Shown piece after piece: positions 1 to 4,205 of a stretch of 7,525 bases of DNA; position 1 is the stretch's first letter; every line of letters begins with the position of its first letter. The notes below the pieces were generated by a model that saw only the letters and a list, made by a program, of their open reading frames with translations, was not told where the DNA came from and did not search any database. This DNA is from an uncultured Fusicatenibacter sp. (GTDB taxonomy: Bacteria; Bacillota; Clostridia; Lachnospirales; Lachnospiraceae), in NCBI GenBank assembly GCA_902493585.1, contig CABUPZ010000106.1, positions 1 through 7,525 on the forward strand, in the 5' to 3' direction. The position numbers and the translations under genes were made by a program.

Positions 1-602
1 CCTCTTAAAATCTCCAGAAGTCCCTGTCCGCCGGAATCCACAACCCCCGCCTCTTTCAGCACCGGAAGCAACTCCGGGGTCTGCTCGAGCACTTGCTGTG
101 CGTGATCCAGAATCTTCGGAAAGATTTCCTCCAGATCTTCTGTCTCAAAGGCAAGCTCTTCTGCTTTCTCGGCAATCCCTCTTGCCACGGTAAGGATCGT
201 CCCTTCTTTTGGCTTCATAACCGCCTTGTACGCTGTCTCCACCGCTTTCTCCATGGCTGCAGCCAGTACAAGGGCGTCAATCTCATCATGTTCGCGGATT
301 ACCTTTGTAAATCCACGCAGAAGCTGTGATAAAATAACTCCGGAGTTTCCACGGGCTCCCCGTAAAGAACCGGAAGAGATCGCTTTCGCCAGATCATACA
401 TGCTCGGATCTGTAAGGCTGTTGACCTCCTTTACCGCCGACATGATCGTCAGCGTCATATTGGTACCAGTATCGCCATCCGGAACAGGAAATACATTTAA
501 TTCATTAATCCATTCCTTCTTCACTTCCAGATTCTTTGCACCCGCCAGAAACATTTTTGTAAAAAGTCCGGCGTCTATCTTATTTGTATCCACTTCTCTC
601 AT
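1..602 (-). CDS. fakA: Fatty-acid kinase catalytic subunit FakA (YloV), N-terminal 200 residues, truncated by window edge
   Basis: FakA-type proteins use ATP to phosphorylate fatty acids presented by DegV-like FakB carriers, feeding exogenous fatty acids into phospholipid synthesis. What is visible is the N-terminal DAK2 (DhaL-like) ATP-binding domain. It has the Mg-binding signature NVFPVPDGDTGTNM at residues 36-49 (acidic residues D42 and D44), GARGNSG at 82-88 and DSGGQG at 189-194. The family is usually about 550 residues, so the middle and C-terminal domains lie outside the window. The gene follows yloU with a 14-nt gap, the order seen in Bacillus and other Firmicutes, and is probably co-transcribed with it. 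The ATG at 602 gives the usual N-terminal length, but its AGGAGG (605-610) sits only 2 nt away. A GTG at 593 (codon 4) would have 11-nt spacing and is an alternative. Family assignment is firm. Confidence 0.93.
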   Translation of the reverse strand, partial: MREVDTNKIDAGLFTKMFLAGAKNLEVKKEWINELNVFPVPDGDTGTNMTLTIMSAVKEVNSLTDPSMYDLAKAISSGSLRGARGNSGVILSQLLRGFTKVIREHDEIDALVLAAAMEKAVETAYKAVMKPKEGTILTVARGIAEKAEELAFETEDLEEIFPKILDHAQQVLEQTPELLPVLKEAGVVDSGGQGLLEILR

Positions 603-616
603 TTCCTCCTATATCA

Positions 617-973
617 TCAATCAATGACGCGAACGCCTTCCACCATGATGTTGATGTGTTCAATCTCCATACCGGTGAATTCTTCCACTTTGTACTTCAC
701 ATTATTGATCAGGTTGTCCGTCACGGCGCTGATGCTGACACCGTAGGAAACGATCACATGGAAGTCCAGGGAAATTTTATTGTCGTTGATCACAACATTA
801 ATTCCATGCTTCAGGCTGTCCCTCTTCAGAAGCTTGACCAGACCATCTTTCATGTTGACTGCCGCCATACCGACGATGCCGAAGCATTCCACCGCCACAC
901 TGCCTGCATACATGGCAATGACATCCGGATTGATAACGATTTCTCCCAAGCCTGTATTCATTCGACCTTTCAT
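617..973 (-). CDS. yloU: Asp23/Gls24 family envelope-stress protein (YloU-like)
   Basis: This 118-residue protein belongs to the Asp23/Gls24 (DUF322) family: small, mostly cytoplasmic or membrane-associated proteins linked to cell-envelope stress, whose biochemical role is not settled. Family features visible are an N-terminal segment ending in GEIVINPDVIAMYAG (about residues 10-24), the core beginning AVECFGIVGMA, and a C-terminal stretch with VSYGVSISAVTDNLINNVKY and a closing IMVEGVRV motif. No signal peptide or membrane span is seen. The ATG at 973 is preceded by GGAGGG at 7-nt spacing, so the start is well supported; a second in-frame ATG four codons on is less well placed. It lies upstream of fakA, divergent from rpmB, matching the conserved Firmicutes gene order. 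The likely promoter is at 1020-1048. Confidence 0.93.
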   Translation of the reverse strand: MKGRMNTGLGEIVINPDVIAMYAGSVAVECFGIVGMAAVNMKDGLVKLLKRDSLKHGINVVINDNKISLDFHVIVSYGVSISAVTDNLINNVKYKVEEFTGMEIEHINIMVEGVRVID

Positions 974-1019
974 GCCTTAGCCCTCCAATTCTATTAAATT
1001 GAATTAAACATTATGATAT

Positions 1020-1048
1020 ATTATAACCGCTTTTCACTGAAAATGAAA
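1020..1048 (-). promoter_or_regulatory. Probable sigma-A promoter of yloU-fakA
   Basis: On the minus strand there is a perfect TATAAT (-10) at 1025-1020, with a weak -35-like TTTCAT at 1048-1043 at 17-nt spacing. Transcription would start near 1013, giving a leader of about 40 nt before the yloU ATG. The -35 hexamer overlaps the first copy of the TGAAAATGAAA repeat, so a repeat-binding protein could affect it. The -10 is convincing. The poor -35 suggests help from AT-rich upstream DNA or an activator, which is inference. Confidence 0.6.
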
Positions 1049-1082
1049 GTTGAAAATGAAAAACAATCATATTTTTCATTTT
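1038..1082. repeat. Direct plus inverted repeat cluster between yloU and rpmB promoters
   Basis: TGAAAATGAAA occurs twice in direct orientation (1038-1048 and 1051-1061, period 13). The second copy also forms one arm of a perfect 11-bp inverted repeat, AAAATGAAAAA (1053-1063) with TTTTTCATTTT (1072-1082), around an 8-nt spacer. The cluster fills the space between the two divergent promoters. It could be an operator or an AT-rich UP-element for rpmB. I do not recognise it as a known regulator's consensus. Confidence 0.55.
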
Positions 1083-1086
1083 TTAC

Positions 1087-1115
1087 TTGCAAAAAAAGAC
1101 CGAATCTGTTAGAAT
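1087..1115 (+). promoter_or_regulatory. Sigma-A promoter of rpmB (extended -10)
   Basis: TTGCAA at 1087-1092 and TAGAAT at 1110-1115 are separated by exactly 17 nt, and a TGT triplet directly before the -10 makes it an extended -10. The DNA just upstream is a run of A/T tracts, as expected for an UP element on a strong ribosomal-protein promoter. The predicted start near 1122 leaves a leader of about 57 nt before the rpmB ATG. Confidence 0.75.
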
Positions 1116-1127
1116 AATCTATGTTGT

Positions 1128-1152
1128 GAGCCTGGATTACCATATCAGGCTT
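1128..1152 (+). other. Small stem-loop in the rpmB leader RNA
   Basis: AGCCTG (1129-1134) pairs perfectly with CAGGCT (1146-1151) around an 11-nt loop, with a possible G-U pair at the base and another at the top. It lies within the first 30 nt of the predicted leader and ends about 15 nt before the Shine-Dalgarno (AAGGAGG, about 1166-1172). A leader hairpin fits autoregulation of a ribosomal-protein gene or 5' end stabilisation. With a 6-bp stem, chance is possible. Confidence 0.4.
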
Positions 1153-1179
1153 TAGAACGTATGTCAAGGAGGTGCGATC

Positions 1180-1365
1180 ATGGCAAAGTGTGCAATTTGT
1201 GAAAAAGGTGCTCATTTCGGAAACAACGTAAGTCATTCACATAGAAGAACCAACAAAATGTGGAAATCTAACGTAAAATCAGTAAAAGTTAAAGTAAACG
1301 GCGTACCGCAGAAAATGTACGTATGTACTTCCTGTCTGAGATCCGGAAAAGTTGAGCGTGCTTAA
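1180..1365 (+). CDS. rpmB: 50S ribosomal protein L28
   Basis: L28 is a small structural protein of the large ribosomal subunit. The 61-residue product is the usual length and carries the typical basic sequence, including VSHSHRRTNKMW near residues 18-29 and the C-terminal CLRSGKVERA. Cysteines at 4, 7, 49 and 52 form two CxxC pairs, the zinc-binding (C+) form of L28 rather than the cysteine-free form. The start is fixed by a strong AAGGAGG a few bases upstream of the ATG. The gene is monocistronic, with its own promoter (1087-1115) and a strong terminator just downstream. It is divergent from yloU-fakA, a conserved Firmicutes arrangement. Confidence 0.98.
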   Translation: MAKCAICEKGAHFGNNVSHSHRRTNKMWKSNVKSVKVKVNGVPQKMYVCTSCLRSGKVERA

Positions 1366-1387
1366 TTTTTTAAGATGTTTCGGCAGA

Positions 1388-1436
1388 AGGGCTGACGCAG
1401 TGCTGATGAAGATCGGCAGGCGTCAGCCCTCTTTTT
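1388..1436 (+). terminator. Intrinsic terminator of rpmB
   Basis: An 11-bp perfect stem, AGGGCTGACGC (1388-1398) with GCGTCAGCCCT (1420-1430), is followed by CTTTTT. The 21-nt loop can extend the hairpin through GCTGAT (1402-1407) with ATCGGC (1412-1417) around a GAAG tetraloop. It starts 22 nt after the rpmB stop. On the opposite strand no U-tract follows, so it should act mainly on rpmB transcripts. Confidence 0.92.
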
Positions 1437-1450
1437 CATCTCAAAATACA

Positions 1451-1478
1451 GCAGCTGCCCGTCTGACGGTACGGCTGC
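1451..1478 (+). other. Hairpin without U-tract between two terminators
   Basis: GCAGC (1451-1455) pairs with GCTGC (1474-1478), and inside it CCGT (1459-1462) pairs with ACGG (1466-1469), closing a small loop. The following bases are A-rich rather than U-rich, so it is not a terminator by itself. It may be incidental, or may help protect the 3' end of read-through RNA. Confidence 0.35.
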
Positions 1479-1491
1479 AAAATATACTCAG

Positions 1492-1532
1492 AAAAGCCGC
1501 CGGCATCCTTTCGATGCACGACGGCTTTTTTT
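1492..1532. terminator. Second, probably bidirectional terminator in the convergence zone
   Basis: AAAAGCCG (1492-1499) pairs with CGGCTTTT (1522-1529), then after a small internal loop GCATC (1503-1507) pairs with GATGC (1513-1517) around a 5-nt loop. On the plus strand the stem ends in a run of seven T. On the minus strand the A-run gives TTTTCT after the stem, a usable but weaker tract. It can back up rpmB termination and stop the convergent ytfI-gerW transcript from the right. Confidence 0.8.
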
Positions 1533-1547
1533 GCGGACATGTTAGTC

Positions 1548-1597
1548 TAATATATTCTCTGTATTTCTTATGACTTTACTATAACAGAGAAATATTA
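1548..1597. repeat. Long AT-rich inverted repeat downstream of the gerW group
   Basis: TAATAT-a-TTCTCTGT (1548-1562) is complementary to ACAGAGAAATATTA (1584-1597): 14 bp with a single bulged A, around a 21-nt loop. It lies between the stop of the 45-residue gene at 1640 and the bidirectional terminator. Neither side has a proper U-tract after the stem. It may serve as a 3' RNA-stabilising or pausing structure for the minus-strand transcript. The rest of 1366-1639 shows no gene on either strand. Confidence 0.45.
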
Positions 1598-1639
1598 AAA
1601 AAATATGACACTTTTTCTTAAAGATTCTTGAATGAAGTA

Positions 1640-1777
1640 TTAACTGCAGAAAAGATTATACCCCAAAAGGAGCAGCAATGCCGCAGCCAGCACACAAAGG
1701 AACGAATTCGGTATCAGCATTCCGATCAGGATCCCGATACCAATCCAGAACAACAAAAAGCCAAGAATCCGACACAC
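1640..1777 (-). CDS. 45-residue hydrophobic membrane miniprotein, GTG start, coupled to gerW
   Basis: A 45-codon frame starts with GTG at 1777 and ends with TAA at 1640. The product opens MCRILGFLLFWIGIGILIGM and closes LLLLLGYNLFCS. Residues about 4-22 and 26-40 form two hydrophobic stretches split by a PNS turn, consistent with a two-pass or hairpin membrane peptide; cysteines lie at 2, 28 and 44. The AAGGAG for this start overlaps the last codons of gerW (AAG GAG TAG) with 7-nt spacing, and the GTG lies 4 nt past the gerW stop, so translation should be coupled. A nearby ATG at 1779 in another frame yields only 17 residues and is less credible. I recall similar tiny proteins beside gerW in Lachnospiraceae but cannot name a family. 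Function is unknown; a sporulation link is inferred only from context. Confidence 0.7.
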   Translation of the reverse strand: MCRILGFLLFWIGIGILIGMLIPNSFLCVLAAALLLLLGYNLFCS

Positions 1778-1781
1778 ATGT

Positions 1782-2189
1782 CTACTCCTTCTGACTTCCC
1801 TCTTGGTTTATTATATGCTCTACTTCTTCCGCTGTATACTCCTTTTCTCCGCCCTTCTGGCTGAAGCGGCTGATGATGTCCGGAGCCATATCGATCACTT
1901 TGGACACCGCATCCTGATTCTTGATGTTCACAAGACGGGTTCCGTTTTTGTTGATCACCAGAACGGCACTGGGTGAGATCTTTCCTCCCATTCCTCCGCC
2001 GCCATTGTTTTTGGCATTCTCCTGAAATGCTCCTGCCGCAACGCCAAAGGATACGTCCACCAGCGGAAGCAGGATCGTATCGTTAATGTGGATTGCTTCC
2101 CCTACAACGGTCTTTGTGGTGATAAAGCTGTCCATTCCCTTGAACAGCGCTTCCACCGTCGACTGAAAATTATTTTCTTTTTCTGCCAT
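1782..2189 (-). CDS. gerW: GerW-family sporulation protein (YtfJ)
   Basis: This 135-residue protein matches the GerW/YtfJ family, made during sporulation; in Bacillus it is forespore-expressed and needed for normal germination with some germinants. Visible features are TTKTVVGEAI (about 24-33), the conserved ILLPLVDVSFGVAAGAF (39-55), a Gly-rich GGGGMGGK (63-70) followed by ISPSAVLVI, and a short acidic tail. The length fits the family. The ATG at 2189 has AGGAGG at 8-nt spacing, and that sequence lies within the final codons of ytfI (GAG GCA TAA). The gap to ytfI is only 3 nt, so the two are surely co-expressed. I see no separate promoter directly in front of it. Confidence 0.94.
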   Translation of the reverse strand: MAEKENNFQSTVEALFKGMDSFITTKTVVGEAIHINDTILLPLVDVSFGVAAGAFQENAKNNGGGGMGGKISPSAVLVINKNGTRLVNIKNQDAVSKVIDMAPDIISRFSQKGGEKEYTAEEVEHIINQEGSQKE

Positions 2190-2192
2190 CTT

Positions 2193-3221
2193 TTATGCCT
2201 CCTTGTGTTGGAATTTTCTGTATAGAATCCTGATATTTCTGTCACGATACAGATGCCACAGCATCCGGACCAGTGTAATTCCATAAATCCTGCCCGCAAA
2301 ACTCATATCCGTGCGGAAAAGTTTCTGTTCAAATACCGGTATGATCTTCAGTTCCTGCGGAAACGCCGGATAAAACAGGCTCAGCGCGCCAAGCGCCTGT
2401 CCGGTCACAGCCGGATCGTCCAAGCCGAATTTCAGTTCGCCTTTTACTTTTCTCGGCCGTATTTCACGGAGCAGCCCGAGGATTTCCCTCATCATCAGCT
2501 TCACACCTTCCCGAAAAGGCTCCGAGGACAAAAATCGTTTCCACTCCCTGCAGGTTCTCTTCAAACGCTGCAGCGATTCCCGAATCCGGTTCAGAATACC
2601 GGCGATGCGCTGCGGGAGTCCAAAAAGTTTTCCCAGCCACCGGAACACCATGCGAAAACATCCGGAAATCTTTCTGCCGATCCACTGAAGAAACCGTACG
2701 GCTTTCTCCCATGGAATTTCCCCGGAATCCTGCGAAATTTGTTCCGGATATTCTTCCGCAGAGATTGCTTCCGTCTGTCTCCGGCTCTCCTGCTTTGCGT
2801 CACGCTCCGGCGTTCTTCCAAACATGTTTTCCTCCGGTTCATAATTCGCTTCCGCGGCTTCTTTCTCCGGAGTTTCTACGTGCTCTCCCTTTCCTGCCTT
2901 TGCGGCCGTTCCTTCGCCTTCCTGTTTTTCTTTTTCCAGCCGGTCTGCTCCGCCGAATCTATGCAGGGGAATTCCCAGCACTTTGACAGAGCCCTTCGCC
3001 TGTCCGTTCTGATAGCTGCCCTCCAGAACAAATAGCCGGAACAGCCAGGAAACTTTCCCGCGGACCGCCAGTTTTTCCAGGCCGTCTTCCTGTTTATGAA
3101 TCTCTCCGTAATAGCGGACAGGAACAAACAGAAGCGAGCAAAGGATCAGAAGCAGCAGGAAAAGGAGAACCAGCAGTACAATTCCTATTATTTTCAGTAT
3201 CAGCAACAAAATATGTACCAT
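2193..3221 (-). CDS. ytfI: DUF2953 membrane-anchored protein (YtfI-like)
   Basis: A 342-residue protein has one very hydrophobic N-terminal segment (about 4-34), then a small folded region (35-90), then a charged, Glu/Lys/Ala-rich low-complexity linker (about 92-170). The C-terminal DUF2953 block (about 255-340) includes KGELKFGLDDPAVTGQALG, which contains the D-P-x-x-T-G pattern typical of the family. It is longer than the Bacillus homologue, mainly through the linker. Function is not established; the family is nearly always next to gerW in spore formers, which suggests a role in sporulation. The ATG at 3221 has AGGAG at 6-nt spacing. No convincing promoter lies in the 82 nt upstream, so transcription may come from the Nudix promoter or an unrecognised sporulation promoter. 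Confidence 0.85.
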   Translation of the reverse strand: MVHILLLILKIIGIVLLVLLFLLLLILCSLLFVPVRYYGEIHKQEDGLEKLAVRGKVSWLFRLFVLEGSYQNGQAKGSVKVLGIPLHRFGGADRLEKEKQEGEGTAAKAGKGEHVETPEKEAAEANYEPEENMFGRTPERDAKQESRRQTEAISAEEYPEQISQDSGEIPWEKAVRFLQWIGRKISGCFRMVFRWLGKLFGLPQRIAGILNRIRESLQRLKRTCREWKRFLSSEPFREGVKLMMREILGLLREIRPRKVKGELKFGLDDPAVTGQALGALSLFYPAFPQELKIIPVFEQKLFRTDMSFAGRIYGITLVRMLWHLYRDRNIRILYRKFQHKEA

Positions 3222-3267
3222 TTGTAACTCCTGTTAAATTTTACCTCCATCTGCCCCTAAGCATGTT

Positions 3268-3306
3268 TGAACATTCATGCCTGCAGGCTGCAGGCACAAA
3301 TGTTCA
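3268..3306. repeat. Strong inverted repeat spanning the stop codon of the 105-residue gene
   Basis: TGAACATT (3268-3275) pairs with AATGTTCA (3299-3306), and inside it GCCTGC (3279-3284) pairs with GCAGGC (3290-3295) in a PstI-containing palindrome, with two mismatched positions between the blocks. The TGA stop at 3306-3304 forms part of the outer arm. Neither strand has a U-tract after the stem, so a classic terminator is unlikely. It might act in RNA processing or differential stability between the two flanking genes. Confidence 0.6.
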
Positions 3307-3621
3307 GGCACGCTCCAGAAGCCAGGCTCTGATATTCATATCTTTTGTCTCCTGGTAAACCTCCTGTACGATCTGCACCAAAATCAACAACGCCTCCAGA
3401 CGGGAAAATCCGATCCCCACGATCATCGGACACTGAGCCCTCAGCGCCTTCTGAAGCAGAAGCTCAGACGGTATCAGATCCAGGTTATTTTCCTCGTTGG
3501 AAGCAATCGTCACAAGCCATACGCCCGGCACCGGTTTTCCTTTCTCCATCCGCCGGATCAGCTTTCTCTCCTGTCCTCTGACAGTATTTCCCAGATACAG
3601 ATTTTTATACCATGTCAGCAT
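3304..3621 (-). CDS. Conserved-looking hypothetical protein, 105 residues
   Basis: I do not assign a function. The product begins MLTWYKNLYLGN, has a basic segment at about 15-30, then VPGVWLVTIASNEENNLDLI (32-50) followed by SELLL, a hydrophobic PMIVGIGFSRLEALLILVQIV stretch (65-85), and a C-terminal helix-like part ending NIRAWLLERA. There is no signal peptide and no clear membrane span; it looks like a small soluble alpha/beta protein. The phrasing resembles small proteins I associate with Lachnospiraceae, but I cannot name a domain. The ATG at 3621 has AAGGA at 9-nt spacing, directly after the Nudix stop (13-nt gap), so it is probably in the same transcript. The stop codon lies in a strong hairpin (3268-3306). 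Confidence 0.8.
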   Translation of the reverse strand: MLTWYKNLYLGNTVRGQERKLIRRMEKGKPVPGVWLVTIASNEENNLDLIPSELLLQKALRAQCPMIVGIGFSRLEALLILVQIVQEVYQETKDMNIRAWLLERA

Positions 3622-3634
3622 GAAATCCCATCCT

Positions 3635-4087
3635 TCAATAATATTTCCGATTTCCCCAGAGATTTGCTTTTTTCAGCTCCAGGTATTCCTCATAGGCAGT
3701 CTCCAGTATCTGTTTCTCATTGGAAAATTTCAGCAGATGGTAAGCCTCATGGAATTTGTAATAACCGGAATCCACAAAGTATTCCTCCCGCTGCGGCCTG
3801 CTATGAAAGCTCTGGGCGCTCATCAGATACCAGTGTACCACTTTGTGTACGTTTCCTTCGGGAATTTTAAAGCTGTACTGGCTCTTGCCTACATACCGGA
3901 CCGCCGACGCAAGGACTCCCGCTTCCTCATACACTTCGCGGACAGCAGTTTCCTTAAAATCTTCCCCCTCTTCAACAGTGCCTTTCGGGAGCACCCAGCA
4001 GGTATATTTATTTTTATAATTTTTATACAGTGTCAGAATTTTCCCGCGATGAATGACAACTCCTCCACAGCTTACTGCTTCTATCAT
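3635..4087 (-). CDS. Nudix hydrolase
   Basis: Nudix enzymes cleave nucleoside diphosphates linked to another moiety, using Mg or Mn. The 150-residue product holds a complete Nudix box at residues 36-58, fitting GX5EX7REUXEEXGU, with G36, E42, R50, E51, E54, E55 and G57 all present. The preceding SCGGVVIHRGKILTL strand and VLPKG just before the box are typical. The 'PKG' form and small single-domain size recall dinucleoside polyphosphate (Ap4A/Ap6A) hydrolases, but substrate cannot be read from sequence. The frame stays open to 4231, but the ATG at 4087 is preferred: it has AGGAGG at 7-nt spacing, and the Nudix fold begins immediately. The extra 48 codons upstream would run through a hairpin and promoter. 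It has its own promoter at 4108-4136 and likely drives the 105-residue gene too. Confidence 0.93.
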   Translation of the reverse strand: MIEAVSCGGVVIHRGKILTLYKNYKNKYTCWVLPKGTVEEGEDFKETAVREVYEEAGVLASAVRYVGKSQYSFKIPEGNVHKVVHWYLMSAQSFHSRPQREEYFVDSGYYKFHEAYHLLKFSNEKQILETAYEEYLELKKANLWGNRKYY

Positions 4088-4107
4088 CTTGCGTCCTCCT
4101 GAGTCAA

Positions 4108-4136
4108 AGTATACGCCATTTTCTTCGCAGACGCAA
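4108..4136 (-). promoter_or_regulatory. Probable promoter of the Nudix gene
   Basis: On the minus strand TTGCGT (4136-4131) and TATACT (4113-4108) are separated by exactly 17 nt. The -10 matches the sigma-A consensus at five of six positions, the -35 at three. Transcription should start near 4101, just in front of the AGGAGG (4100-4095), giving a leader of only about 14 nt. This supports the start at 4087. Confidence 0.6.
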
Positions 4137-4145
4137 CCATAAAGT

Positions 4146-4200
4146 GCTGCCGGCCGCACAGCGGAACAATTCTTTGCCTGTTCCCCGTGTGACCGGCAGC
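4146..4200 (-). terminator. Large hairpin after pbp, terminator-like with a poor U-tract
   Basis: GCTGCCGG (4146-4153) pairs with CCGGCAGC (4193-4200). Further in, CACA (4157-4160) pairs with TGTG (4188-4191) and GGAACA (4163-4168) with TGTTCC (4179-4184), leaving a 10-nt loop. It begins 5 nt past the pbp stop. The minus-strand sequence after the stem is ACTTTATGG, a weak U-tract, so termination may be partial. It probably separates the SEDS-PBP transcript from the Nudix gene. Confidence 0.55.
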
Positions 4201-4205
4201 GTATC

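Noticed and set aside
1021..1236. Minus-strand frame of 71 codons over the divergent region and rpmB start
   Set aside because: It runs antisense through the rpmB promoter and N-terminus and lacks protein-like composition.
1352..1573. Plus-strand frame of 73 codons after rpmB
   Set aside because: It spans two terminators and overlaps the rpmB end out of frame; no ribosome site was seen.
2253..3035. Long plus-strand frame of 260 codons opposite ytfI
   Set aside because: Antisense shadow of the DUF2953 gene; composition is skewed to Phe, Arg, Pro and Ser with no recognisable domain.
3222..3255. TAAAAT upstream of ytfI as a -10 promoter element
   Set aside because: No -35 at suitable spacing, and it lies so close to the Shine-Dalgarno that the leader would be almost absent.
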